NCBI GenBank assembly: GCA_934254725.1
Contig: CAKQLR010000012.1
Location: 1 to 44,834, forward strand
Direction: 5' to 3'
DNA length: 44,834 nucleotides
Origin: an uncultured Clostridia bacterium
Lineage (GTDB): Bacteria > Bacillota > Clostridia > Christensenellales > Borkfalkiaceae
This document shows positions 1 through 8,275 of this stretch, in pieces. The position numbers were made by a program, and so were the translations under genes. Below the pieces are notes generated by a model, which did not search any database, was not told the origin of the DNA, and worked only from the letters and a program-made list of their open reading frames with translations. Within the stretch, counting starts at the first letter, position 1; each line of letters opens with the position of its first letter.

Positions 1-60
1 TTGCATGTGTTAAGCACGCCGCCAGCGTTCGTCCTGAGCCAGAATCAAACTCTTAAGTTT
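1..60 (-). rRNA. rrs: 16S ribosomal RNA, 5' end only
   Basis: The complement of positions 1-53 reads AGAGTTTGATTCTGGCTCAG followed by the universal GACGAACGCTGGCGGCG and CTTAACACATGCAA blocks, which is the start of bacterial 16S rRNA. The gene runs leftward out of the window, so only about 60 bases are present. The mature 5' end is placed near 60 by alignment to the usual eight bases before the AGAGTTTGAT primer site; this is approximate. It is transcribed away from the proposed origin at about 22 kb, the usual co-directional orientation for rRNA operons. Confidence 0.97.
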
Positions 61-271
61 AATATTCTTAAAGCCGTACGATTTCTCGCACAACTGCTCT
101 AACGATTTTCGTTATTGCTGACTGTTTTTTGGTACATAAAATATACTCAAATTTAATTGACAGAAACATTTCAAAAACTAATGTTTTTGTAACCATTTCC
201 TTCTATTCAATTTTTAAACTACGTTTCGGCTGAAGTCGTTCAACCGTGCTGTCTCAACCGACAGCTTATAC

Positions 272-300
272 ATCATATCACATTGGGATTTATTTGTCAA
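272..300 (-). promoter_or_regulatory. rRNA operon promoter, proximal
   Basis: On the minus strand a perfect -35 TTGACA (300-295) is followed by a 17-nt spacer and a -10 TATGAT (277-272). The start point would fall near 265, giving a leader of about 200 nt before 16S. The DNA just upstream (301-350) is made of short A/T tracts in a pattern expected of an UP element. Confidence 0.85.
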
Positions 301-435
301 CTGTTTTTCAAAAGTTTTTTCAAATTTTTTTAATTTTTTTGAAGCACTTTTTCAAACGATTTCCGACGTTTATTCCGTGTGATTTCCGCCCACGCTTTGC
401 TTTCGCAAAGAACCGTAGCGAAACGATGTGCACAT

Positions 436-464
436 ATTAAACTACATTTGACAAAAAAAGTCAA
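436..464 (-). promoter_or_regulatory. rRNA operon promoter, distal
   Basis: On the minus strand TTGACT (464-459), a 17-nt spacer and TTTAAT (441-436) form a second, somewhat weaker promoter 164 bp upstream of the proximal one. Its upstream flank repeats the CAACTGTTTTTTCAAA-like A/T-tract block seen next to the proximal promoter, which supports a tandem arrangement with duplicated upstream elements. Confidence 0.6.
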
Positions 465-1148
465 CTGTTTTTTCAAACTTTTTTAAAAAAATTTTTAAAA
501 TACTATATATTGTGTACTTTTTTTCGTTTTTCGACAAAAAACACAAGTCGACATTCGGGTTTTTCCGCTAATTTGCCGATTTTTAACGAAAAACTCCTTT
601 TCTTCCTTCCTCTCTTTGTGATATAACACGGGCGATTTTCCCCTTCCGTTGATAGAAAAAACCAACGTTGGTCTTCCCGAACCGAATTCATCGCCTCTCT
701 TTTTCTTCAGCTTTCCCTCTAATCTCTTTTTGATTTTTCTGTTTTATGCTCTTAAACAATTTAATACAGCCGGTATTTTCCTTTAGTTTTTCTTTTCGGC
801 TTTGCGCGAACTTCCCGAATCTTTGTTTTTGACAGTCGGAAAAAGTTTTATAATTTTTTCGGTAACAGTACTTTCGCTCATTCTGTTCGCCGAAAAATTT
901 TTATTCTTTTATTTTCATATACTTCCCCGCATCTGATTTTTCACCTTTTTATTTGGCGTTTAAAGACAAAAAATTTTTTAAACGGGTTTTCTTTCGCGCG
1001 CACGCGCGCGTACGCGTATTTATATATGTATGCGGCTGTGAGACGGCAATAAAAAAGACACCGACTTCCCTCTATTTATTCGTTGCGCGGAAAAAATTTT
1101 TTTGCAAAGCTTTTTTCGACTGTAAACAAACGGCGGAACATAAAATAA
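465..1148. other. Long gene-free spacer between rrn and greA promoters
   Basis: I see no convincing gene in this stretch of nearly 700 bases. The left part (about 480-960) is strongly T-rich on the plus strand, with repeated TTTTTC and TTTTTCG runs. The right part holds an alternating CG/CA/TA tract (995-1019). Short open frames exist on both strands but lack properly spaced ribosome binding sites and recognisable protein features. Confidence 0.6.
995..1019. repeat. Alternating pyrimidine-purine tract (Z-DNA prone)
   Basis: Twenty-five bases alternate pyrimidine and purine almost entirely as CG, CA and TA steps, followed after a break by a short TATATATG run. Such tracts can adopt left-handed DNA under negative supercoiling. 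It sits between the divergent rrn and greA promoters, where transcription would generate negative supercoils; that functional link is inference. Confidence 0.6.
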
Positions 1149-1177
1149 TTGACAATCGGACGGATATAATATATAAT
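1149..1177 (+). promoter_or_regulatory. greA-lysS promoter
   Basis: TTGACA (1149-1154), a 17-nt spacer and TATAAT (1172-1177) match the vegetative consensus perfectly. The start point near 1184 leaves a leader of about 75 nt before greA. Confidence 0.9.
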
Positions 1178-1258
1178 GATATATTGAAATAACACGGACG
1201 AAAAGAAACGGCTGAAAAAGTTCATAACCGTTTTTCGACGCCGCAAAAGAGGTTATAT

Positions 1259-1738
1259 ATGAACGAAAAAGTAATTTTAACAAAACAAGGCTATCTTGAT
1301 CTCGAAAAAAAGTTAGACGAACTTAAACTTGTAAAACGCCCGGAAATAGTCGAGCGTATCAAGGAAGCAAGAGCGCAAGGCGACCTTTCCGAAAACGCCG
1401 AATACGAAGCTGCGAGAAACGAACAATCTCTTATCGAAGGTCAGATACTCGAAATAGAAGCAAAACTTAAAAACGCTACCATCATAGACGAAGCTCATTC
1501 TTCGAGCGACGGCGTCGTAACGGGCAGTAAAGTTACCGTTCACTACCCCGAACTCAACAGAACGGATAAGTACATCATAGTAGGTACGACCGAGTCCGGC
1601 ACACACGACGGCGAATATTACAGAATTTCCAACGAATCGCCCGTAGGCAAAGCGCTTTTGTACGCTAAGATAGGCGAAACCGTTACAGTAAACGCTCCGG
1701 GCGGATCGAAGAAAGCCACCGTCGTTTCCATAGACTAA
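1259..1738 (+). CDS. greA: Transcription elongation factor GreA
   Basis: GreA binds in the secondary channel of RNA polymerase and stimulates cleavage of backtracked RNA so that stalled complexes resume. The 159-residue length is typical. The N-terminal half is the coiled-coil domain, with the family motif GDLSENAEYEAAR (about residues 41-53) carrying the acidic tip residues; the C-terminal half is the FKBP-like domain, ending with the conserved SPVGKALL stretch. The ATG start has AAGAGG seven bases upstream. lysS follows after 17 bases, so the two form an operon as in many Bacillota. Relative to the proposed origin this pair is transcribed against the replication fork. Confidence 0.96.
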   Translation: MNEKVILTKQGYLDLEKKLDELKLVKRPEIVERIKEARAQGDLSENAEYEAARNEQSLIEGQILEIEAKLKNATIIDEAHSSSDGVVTGSKVTVHYPELNRTDKYIIVGTTESGTHDGEYYRISNESPVGKALLYAKIGETVTVNAPGGSKKATVVSID

Positions 1739-1755
1739 TTTTTTGGAGTTAAATC

Positions 1756-3261
1756 ATGAGCGAAGAAATACTCAAGACCGAAGCTCAGCAGGAAAAAGAG
1801 CTCGGCGAACAAATGATAATCCGCAGGAATAAGCTTGCCGCTCTTCAGGCGGAAGGCAAAAATCCTTACGAAAAAGTCAAATACCCGCGCACTCACACTT
1901 CCGCGCAGGTTATAGAAAATTTCGACGAACTCGAAGGCAAAGAAGTAAGCATTGCCGGCAGAATGACCATTCGCCGTATTATGGGTAAGGCTTCCTTTGC
2001 CAAATTTATGGACGGAGCCGGAATTATTCAGGCGTACATCCGCCGCGACGACGTAGGCGAAGAAGATTACGCGCGCTTTAAGCAGTGCGACATAGGCGAT
2101 ATTTTCGGAATAAGCGGAAAAGTTTTCAAAACTCAGACGGGCGAAGTTTCCATTCATGCGGACAAGATAGAGCTTCTTTCCAAATCCCTTCTCCCACTTC
2201 CCGAAAAATTCCACGGGCTTACCAATATGGATATGCGTTATCGCCAGAGATACGTTGACCTTATCGTAAACCCCGAAGTTAAAGATACTTTCGTTAAGCG
2301 CAGCCGCATTTTAAAGGAAATAAGAGCGTATCTTGACGCGCGCGGATACCTTGAAGTCGATACCCCCGTTCTCCACACGCTTGAAATAGGCGCTGCGGCA
2401 AGACCGTTCAAAACCCACCACAACACCCTCGATATAGATATGTACCTCCGCATAGAGACGGAACTTTATCTTAAGAGGCTCATCGTGGGCGGCTTCGACA
2501 AGGTTTACGAAGTTGGCAGAATTTTCAGAAACGAAGGCATGGACGCTTTCCACAACCCCGAATTTACTACCATAGAAATGTACGAAGCTTACAGCGACTA
2601 CAAAGATATGATGAATTTAATCGAGGATATGTACCGCACGCTCGCGTTTAAAATTTGCGGCAAGGGCGTTATAGAATATCAGGGCGAGGAAATAGATATG
2701 GCTTCTCCCTGGACGAGGCTTACCATGGCTGAAGCGGTTAAGAAATACTGCGGCGCGGATTACTATGCCTGGGAGAGCGACGAGCAGGCGAGAGCGGAGG
2801 CTAAACGCCTGAACTGCGAAGTTCCCGAGGGCGATACCGCTACAAAAGGTCACGTTCTTATCGCTATGTTCGATGCGTTCGTAGAAGACAAACTTCTTCA
2901 ACCGACGATTATTTACGATTACCCGGTGGAAAACTCCCCCCTTGCGAAACGCAAGGCAAGCGAACCCGCATTTACCGAAAGATTCGAATATTTCATCTGC
3001 CGTCACGAAATGGGCAACGCGTTCTCCGAGTTGAACGACCCCATCGACCAGAGAGAAAGATTCGTAAAACAGGTTAACGCTAAGCGCGCGCAGGGTGCTA
3101 ATGCGGAAGTGGACGAAGACTTCGTAACCGCGCTCGAATACGGCATGCCCCCGACAGGCGGTTTGGGATTAGGTCTTGACAGACTTGTTATGCTCCTTAC
3201 AAACAGCGCGACGATAAGGGACGTTTTATTGTTCCCCACCATGAAGCCTATAAAGAAATAA
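1756..3261 (+). CDS. lysS: Lysyl-tRNA synthetase, class II
   Basis: Charges tRNA-Lys with lysine in the cytoplasm. The 501-residue protein has the expected order: an N-terminal OB-fold anticodon-binding domain (about 55-160, with SIAGRMTIRRIMGKASF), then the class II catalytic core with motif 2 around VGRIFRNEGMDAFHNPEFT and motif 3 GLGLGLDRLVML near the C-terminus. Length and motifs match bacterial LysS, so it is not the class I enzyme or the EpmA paralogue, which lacks the OB domain. The start has TTGGAG nine bases upstream. It is followed by a strong hairpin terminator. Confidence 0.97.
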   Translation: MSEEILKTEAQQEKELGEQMIIRRNKLAALQAEGKNPYEKVKYPRTHTSAQVIENFDELEGKEVSIAGRMTIRRIMGKASFAKFMDGAGIIQAYIRRDDVGEEDYARFKQCDIGDIFGISGKVFKTQTGEVSIHADKIELLSKSLLPLPEKFHGLTNMDMRYRQRYVDLIVNPEVKDTFVKRSRILKEIRAYLDARGYLEVDTPVLHTLEIGAAARPFKTHHNTLDIDMYLRIETELYLKRLIVGGFDKVYEVGRIFRNEGMDAFHNPEFTTIEMYEAYSDYKDMMNLIEDMYRTLAFKICGKGVIEYQGEEIDMASPWTRLTMAEAVKKYCGADYYAWESDEQARAEAKRLNCEVPEGDTATKGHVLIAMFDAFVEDKLLQPTIIYDYPVENSPLAKRKASEPAFTERFEYFICRHEMGNAFSELNDPIDQRERFVKQVNAKRAQGANAEVDEDFVTALEYGMPPTGGLGLGLDRLVMLLTNSATIRDVLLFPTMKPIKK

Positions 3262-3304
3262 TCTATCATTGTTTTTAAACCAAACAAAATAATTCGGAAG
3301 ATTC

Positions 3305-3354
3305 AAAAGGAAAACTCGGGAGATCGGTTCACCGTGAATGCGGGTTTTCCTTTT
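3305..3354 (+). terminator. Terminator after lysS
   Basis: A 14-bp stem (3305-3318 with 3341-3354) that includes one G-U wobble, consistent with transcription from the plus strand. The uridine run is within the 3' arm (TTTTCCTTTT). The 3' arm ends 14 bases before the next gene. Confidence 0.75.
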
Positions 3355-3368
3355 GCTAAATAATTGGA

Positions 3369-4325
3369 ATGGATAGCAGAATTACGAAAAATAGATTAAA
3401 ACAGCTTCTCTCCTACGATTTGTGGAAGATCATCGCTATTATAATAGCGGGTATTTTCGTGTGGTCTTTACTTTTTACCACGCTGGGGGCAAGGCTTTCC
3501 GAAGGCGAAATGCTTAATATTTACGCCTACAACGTGCACGTTTCCGAGGACAGCGTAAACGGCTTGCTCGACACCGAAGCGGACAACGGAAAGTATTATT
3601 CCTACGAAGTGAGGGAAACTAAGTTTTACGATTTCGGCGCGTACAGCTCAACAAACACCACAATCGCTCAGCAATTTGCAGCCTGGACGAGTGTCGGTCA
3701 GCTTGACGTTATGTTCATCTCCGACAAGGGCGACGAAATTAAAAGCAAGGACGCGGACGGAAACGAACAGACATCCTCTCTTTACGATAACTACAGCTAT
3801 TATTTCTACGACCTGAATACGCTTTGCGATGACGCGTTCAACTACTGCAAACGTCACGGCAACATGAAGGATGACGGCACTTTTGACGAAGATGCCATTA
3901 CGACGTTCTTCGAAGCGAGAATGAAAAACGATAATTTCTACAGGCACGGCATGGTTAACGCCGCCCAGGAAATAGACCGTTTCAAAAAAATAAGAGACAA
4001 CGCCACTATACTTCAAGGTTGGCTTAACGATCCCACCCTCGCTTCCGTCTGGAGAGTTTCCGAATTCGAGGACAAGAGCGGCAAGATCACCTGGAAAACA
4101 GGGGTTAAACTTGACGAGCTTGAATCTATTTGCGGCGCGAATACAGAAACGGGCAAGAAGCTTTCACAACTTTGTTCCACAGGCGAAACGGATGAGAGCG
4201 GCAGCGGCGCGATAGTCGGCAAAGTAGTTCTTTCCGTATTCAACAACTCCGCACACCAGGAGGACTTGGTTTACGAAAGCCTCGCTTTTCTCGTAAAAAC
4301 CATTAAAACTTACACCTCGCTATGA
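3369..4325 (+). CDS. Unknown membrane-anchored extracytoplasmic protein
   Basis: I do not recognise a family. The 318-residue protein has a short basic N-terminus (SRITKNRLKQLL), one hydrophobic segment at about residues 20-38 (IIAIIIAGIFVWSLLF) and a long polar remainder rich in Tyr, Asp and Asn, so it is probably anchored with its body outside the cell. The stretch DVMFISDKGDEI and a C-terminal SVFNNSAHQEDLVYESLAFL recall degenerate solute-binding proteins, but this is only an impression. Its stop overlaps the decarboxylase start by 4 bases, so it leads the yaaO-tmk-holB-yaaT operon. The start lacks a usable Shine-Dalgarno; a TAAATA lies at -10-like distance directly upstream, but no good -35 accompanies it. 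Confidence 0.75.
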   Translation: MDSRITKNRLKQLLSYDLWKIIAIIIAGIFVWSLLFTTLGARLSEGEMLNIYAYNVHVSEDSVNGLLDTEADNGKYYSYEVRETKFYDFGAYSSTNTTIAQQFAAWTSVGQLDVMFISDKGDEIKSKDADGNEQTSSLYDNYSYYFYDLNTLCDDAFNYCKRHGNMKDDGTFDEDAITTFFEARMKNDNFYRHGMVNAAQEIDRFKKIRDNATILQGWLNDPTLASVWRVSEFEDKSGKITWKTGVKLDELESICGANTETGKKLSQLCSTGETDESGSGAIVGKVVLSVFNNSAHQEDLVYESLAFLVKTIKTYTSL

Positions 4326-5707
4326 AACGAATGCGCAAGCCGCTTATTTACACGGCGCTGAAAAGATATGCCGAAAGCAACCCCGTACGATTGCATATGC
4401 CGGGACACAAAGGCAGAAGCGCCGGAAGTACCTTTGCGAAAGATTTATACTCTCTTGCCCCCTATGACATAACCGAGCTTTCTTTCAGCGGTTGTCTTGA
4501 AACGAACGAGGGAATTATATCCGAAGCCGAAAAAAACGTTGCCGAAATTCTCGGGGCAAAACACTGCCATTTCGTTACGGACGGCTCGAGCGCGGCTATT
4601 CTTTCCATGATATTCGCAATGAAGGGCACGGGCAGGAAAATTATTTTGCAGCGCAACAGCCACAAGAGCGTGTTCAATGCAATTGATTTATTCGGGCTTG
4701 AGCCGCTGTTTCTTCCCTCTGTTTCCAAAGACGGCATTCCCTATGCGGATACTGACGCACTTGAAAAAATTTTAACCGAAGAAACGGACGTGTGCGGGGC
4801 GGTTCTGATATCCCCCGACTACTACGGAATTGTTCCCGACTTAAAAAAAGCCGCCTTTATCGCGCATAAACACAGCATTTTACTCGGAATAGACGGGGCG
4901 CACGGCGGTCATTTAAAATTCAGCGCGCCCGAGTTTTACGCAGGCAATTACGCGGACGTGTGGGTGGACGGCGTGCATAAAACTCTGCCCTGCTACACAC
5001 AATGCTCGCTGCTTTGCACAAACGACGAGGATCTTAATCGGGAAATTCTCAAAGGGCTTTCTTTCTTCAGAACCACAAGCCCCTCTTACCCGCTTATGGC
5101 TTCAATTGAATTCGGCGAATATTACGCCGAGCATTACGGTAAGAGTAAATACCCGAAATTGCTTGAAAACATACGGTTTTTTAAAGAAAACGCTAATATT
5201 TTAGGCGTAGAATTTGCGGAAAAAACCGACAAAACAAAAATTATAATAGATTGCGATTCTTCGCTTATTTGCGCGGAAAAACTTGCAGACTTTCTGGAAA
5301 AGAACGGCGTGTTCATAGAGATGAACGACGGCAGATATCTTTGCCTTATGGCTTCGATAATGACCGAAAAAAAAGACCTTACCAAGGTACTACGCGTGCT
5401 TAAAGAGTACATGCGACTGCAAAAAGTCCCCTATATCACGCAAAAACAGCACAATTCAAACAGCTTGCCTTTGCGGGCGATGACTTATAACCGTGCATTG
5501 AAAGCCGAGGCAGAGTATGTTCCGATAGAAAAAGCTTCGGGCAGAATAGCGGCAGTGAATGCGGGTGTATTCCCCCCTTGCTACCCGATAGTGCTTGCGG
5601 GCGAGATAATCGACGGCGGCGCGATACATATTTTAAAAAACAACAAAAACGTTTTCGGAACGGAAAACGGCTATATAAAAGTAGTTAAGGAAAAAAATGA
5701 AAGGTAA
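4322..5707 (+). CDS. Orn/Lys/Arg decarboxylase family protein (YaaO-like)
   Basis: PLP-dependent fold-type I enzyme, probably decarboxylating arginine, lysine or ornithine to a polyamine precursor. The family signature MPGHKG occurs near residue 27, the PLP aspartate region is GIDGAHGGH (about 190) and the PLP lysine is in VDGVHKTLPCY (about 215). At 461 residues it matches the shorter YaaO/SpeA-like branch, with a small C-terminal domain; substrate cannot be read from the sequence. It overlaps the upstream gene by 4 bases and tmk by 11, implying translational coupling. A 17-base match to the dispersed intergenic repeat of this window lies in its coding sequence at 4851-4867. Confidence 0.88.
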   Translation: MKRMRKPLIYTALKRYAESNPVRLHMPGHKGRSAGSTFAKDLYSLAPYDITELSFSGCLETNEGIISEAEKNVAEILGAKHCHFVTDGSSAAILSMIFAMKGTGRKIILQRNSHKSVFNAIDLFGLEPLFLPSVSKDGIPYADTDALEKILTEETDVCGAVLISPDYYGIVPDLKKAAFIAHKHSILLGIDGAHGGHLKFSAPEFYAGNYADVWVDGVHKTLPCYTQCSLLCTNDEDLNREILKGLSFFRTTSPSYPLMASIEFGEYYAEHYGKSKYPKLLENIRFFKENANILGVEFAEKTDKTKIIIDCDSSLICAEKLADFLEKNGVFIEMNDGRYLCLMASIMTEKKDLTKVLRVLKEYMRLQKVPYITQKQHNSNSLPLRAMTYNRALKAEAEYVPIEKASGRIAAVNAGVFPPCYPIVLAGEIIDGGAIHILKNNKNVFGTENGYIKVVKEKNER

Positions 5708-6323
5708 ATTCATTACTTTGGAAGGTTGCGAGGGTGCGGGCAAATCCGCTCAAAGCAGACTTCTTGCCGAATATTTCACGAAAAACAATATAGATTTCAT
5801 CCTCACCAGGGAACCGGGCGGCACCGACGTAGCCGAAAAAATCCGCGGGATTATTCTCGACCCCGAAAACAAGAGCATGTCCTATGAGTGCGAAGCGCTT
5901 TTGTACGCCGCCGCGCGTGCCGATCATATTTCAAACAAGATTATTCCCGCGCTGAACGAGGGCAAAATTGTACTTTGCGACAGGTTTTTGGATTCCTCCC
6001 TCGCCTACCAGGCTTATGCAAGAGAGCTTGGAACGGAAACCGTGGAAAAGGCTAACTTCTTTGCTTATGAAAAATGCATGCCGGACGTAACGCTTTTTCT
6101 CGACATCTCCCCTGCCGACGCTTTCAAGCGCAAGGGCGGAGTAGACAAAACGGACAGAATAGAGCTTGAAGGCATGGCTTTCCACACCAAAGTGTACGAG
6201 GGCTACCTCGCTTTAGCCGACAAATATCCCGACAGGTTTATTAAAATTCCCTGCATGGGCAACAAATACCAAACGCACGAAAACATTATTAACACGCTTA
6301 AACAAAAAGGCATTTTGAAATGA
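5697..6323 (+). CDS. tmk: Thymidylate kinase
   Basis: Phosphorylates dTMP to dTDP for DNA synthesis. The 208-residue protein has the P-loop GCEGAGKSAQS at residues 9-19, the dTMP-binding DR motif in CDRFLDSSLAYQ (about 95), and a LID region with KRKGGVDKTDRIE. Length and motif order are typical for bacterial Tmk. The start codon lies inside the end of the decarboxylase gene and the stop overlaps holB by 4 bases. In Bacillus tmk sits in the same neighbourhood, between yaaO and yaaQ-yaaR-holB-yaaT; here yaaQ and yaaR are missing. Confidence 0.96.
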   Translation: MKGKFITLEGCEGAGKSAQSRLLAEYFTKNNIDFILTREPGGTDVAEKIRGIILDPENKSMSYECEALLYAAARADHISNKIIPALNEGKIVLCDRFLDSSLAYQAYARELGTETVEKANFFAYEKCMPDVTLFLDISPADAFKRKGGVDKTDRIELEGMAFHTKVYEGYLALADKYPDRFIKIPCMGNKYQTHENIINTLKQKGILK

Positions 6324-7312
6324 ATTCACCCGAGAAATTTTTTATTAAAACCGCGGCTTACCGCGCAATAAAAAACGAGCGAGAAACCGATTCCTTTGCG
6401 CACGCATATCTTTTGGTTTGCTCCGACGAAGCGTATCTGCGCGCTTACGTAAGAGCCTTTGCAAAGACGATAATGTGCGAAAAAGGCGGCTTATGCGATG
6501 AATGCAGGGTATGCAAACTGATAGAAAAAGAAAACTTCTGCGACTGCGAATTTTACCCCGCCGAGGGAGAAAAACCCACCACCGAAGGCATAGACCTTAT
6601 TGTAGGCGAGAAGTGTTTCGTAAAACCGCTCGAAAGCAAACTGAAGCTTTTTTGCATTTCGGGTGCGGAAAGCCTGAACCTTCCGTCGCAGAACAAACTG
6701 CTAAAAACGCTTGAAGAGCCGCCGAAAAACGTAATAATAGTACTCGGCGCAACCAACACGTTCACCCTTCTGCCCACTATTAAGAGCAGAGTAAGAAAAT
6801 TAGAGATACCTTCCTTTTCGGAAAACGATATAATAAACGTGCTTTGCGGGGAGCTTACGGACGCGGCTAAGCTGAAAAAAGCGGCGGCGCTGTCTGACGG
6901 AAAGCCCGGCGAAGCAGAGAAAATCTACAACGATTTCGGCAAAGAAAAAACGTCCGACGAATGCCTGAATGTTTTAAGAGGACTTAGAAAAAGCCCCGAT
7001 ATCGCACGTTATTCGCTTATTTTACAAAAAAAATCGCGCGAAGAATTCGCATCGTTCATCGCTCAGATGCGGATAATAGTAAGAGATTTGCTGCTTGTTA
7101 AAGAAAACAAAACGGATCTTTTGATAAATTTCGACAAACAATCGGATCTTGAAATTCTATCCGAAAAGTACGACGAAGGCGCATTGCTCGAATTTTCCGA
7201 CGACCTCGGAAAGGCCGCGACCGCGCTCAACAACAACGGAAACCAGACCATGCTTGCGGACAGACTTCTGTTCGCGTTATTAGAGGAGAATTACAGATGG
7301 CAAAAATCGTAG
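6320..7312 (+). CDS. holB: DNA polymerase III delta' subunit
   Basis: Clamp-loader subunit that helps place the beta clamp (encoded by dnaN at 20.7 kb) on primed DNA. The 330-residue AAA+ protein has a zinc-binding Cys cluster (C53, C59, C62, C65), the LLKTLEEPPKNVIIVL box typical of delta', and a sensor-1-like SR (IKSRVRKLEIP). The Walker A region after HAYLL is degenerate, with no GxxGxGK, as tolerated in non-ATPase delta' subunits. It overlaps tmk by 4 bases and ricT by 16. Its place between tmk and the yaaT homologue supports HolB over the tau/gamma subunit. Confidence 0.9.
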   Translation: MNSPEKFFIKTAAYRAIKNERETDSFAHAYLLVCSDEAYLRAYVRAFAKTIMCEKGGLCDECRVCKLIEKENFCDCEFYPAEGEKPTTEGIDLIVGEKCFVKPLESKLKLFCISGAESLNLPSQNKLLKTLEEPPKNVIIVLGATNTFTLLPTIKSRVRKLEIPSFSENDIINVLCGELTDAAKLKKAAALSDGKPGEAEKIYNDFGKEKTSDECLNVLRGLRKSPDIARYSLILQKKSREEFASFIAQMRIIVRDLLLVKENKTDLLINFDKQSDLEILSEKYDEGALLEFSDDLGKAATALNNNGNQTMLADRLLFALLEENYRWQKS

Positions 7313-8169
7313 GAGTAAAATTCAATCACACCGCTAAGGTTTACTACTTCGACCCCGGCAAAAATTTTTATAAAGAAGACACGTGCGTTATAGTCGAGAC
7401 TGCGAAAGGGCAGGAGTTCGGCTACGTTAAAATAGAACCGAAAGAAGTTCCCGACCGCGAAATAGTTCAGCCCCTGAAACCCGTTATCAGAAGAGCTTCG
7501 CCCAAGGATCTTGAGAGAATTAAAAACAACGAGCTTCGCCGCCCCGAAGCGCTTAAACTTGCGCAGGAAAAAATCGAAGCGCATAAACTTAAAATGAAGC
7601 TTGTCGATTGCGAGTTCTCTTTCGACAACAGCAAAGTCGTGTTCTATTTTTCCGCACCGGGAAGAATCGACTTCCGCGAACTGGTAAAAGATCTTGCGGC
7701 GGCATTCAGGCTCAGAATAGAACTTCGCCAGATAGGTATTCGCGACGAAACAAGAATTTTGGGCGGCATCGGGCCCTGCGGCAGAGAATGCTGCTGCTCC
7801 TGCTGTATGCCGGATGTAAAAAAAGTTACCATTAAAATGGCTAAGACGCAAAACCTTTCCCTTAACCCCACCAAAATCAGCGGACTGTGCGGCAGGCTTA
7901 TGTGTTGCCTCGAATACGAAAACGCTTACTATTCGGAAGTGTATAAAAAAATGCCGAAGGTCGGCTCCGAAGTCACCACCCCCGACGGCAAAGCTTCCGT
8001 TGTCGCCAACAACATGCTTAAGGAAACCGTCAGGGTTAAGTTTGACAACAAGGGAGAGTTTTCCTATAAAGACTATCCGCTGTCGGATCTGAAATTCAAA
8101 AAGTCCAAGAAGGACGAAGAAGTAGACGACACGGCTGACGAAGAAGTCAAAGCGTTAATGGACGATTAG
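7297..8169 (+). CDS. ricT: PSP1-domain protein RicT/YaaT
   Basis: In Bacillus YaaT (RicT) forms an Fe-S-binding complex with YlbF and YmcA that affects RNase Y activity, sporulation and biofilm formation. This 290-residue protein has the PSP1 core with the Cys-rich block CGRECCCSCC (about residues 164-173) and GLCGRLMCCLEYE (about 195-207), the strongest family signature. The C-terminal tail is Lys/Asp/Glu-rich (about 268-290). It overlaps holB by 16 bases, completing the conserved tmk-holB-yaaT order. The operon ends at the terminator that follows. Confidence 0.93.
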   Translation: MAKIVGVKFNHTAKVYYFDPGKNFYKEDTCVIVETAKGQEFGYVKIEPKEVPDREIVQPLKPVIRRASPKDLERIKNNELRRPEALKLAQEKIEAHKLKMKLVDCEFSFDNSKVVFYFSAPGRIDFRELVKDLAAAFRLRIELRQIGIRDETRILGGIGPCGRECCCSCCMPDVKKVTIKMAKTQNLSLNPTKISGLCGRLMCCLEYENAYYSEVYKKMPKVGSEVTTPDGKASVVANNMLKETVRVKFDNKGEFSYKDYPLSDLKFKKSKKDEEVDDTADEEVKALMDD

Positions 8170-8196
8170 GAATTCCATTTATTATCATTAAACACT

Positions 8197-8233
8197 AAAA
8201 AGCCTCGTTTTTGTGAGATAAACGGGGCTTTTT
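8197..8233 (+). terminator. Terminator after ricT
   Basis: A 14-bp stem (8197-8210 with 8220-8233) with one G-U wobble, containing GCCTCG/CGGGGC, flanked by A and T runs. It ends the operon on the plus strand and could also serve yyaC from the other side. Confidence 0.88.
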
Positions 8234-8275
8234 ATTTTTATAAAGTTCTAATTTAATATTACCATTACCTTTAAA

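Noticed and set aside
503..691. 62-codon open frame on the minus strand upstream of the rRNA promoters
   Set aside because: The purine run before its ATG is only two bases away, composition follows the T-rich background, and no protein features are visible.
953..1192. 79-codon plus-strand frame spanning the Z-DNA tract and the greA promoter
   Set aside because: It runs through the -35 and -10 of greA, lacks a ribosome site and has a composition driven by the repeats.
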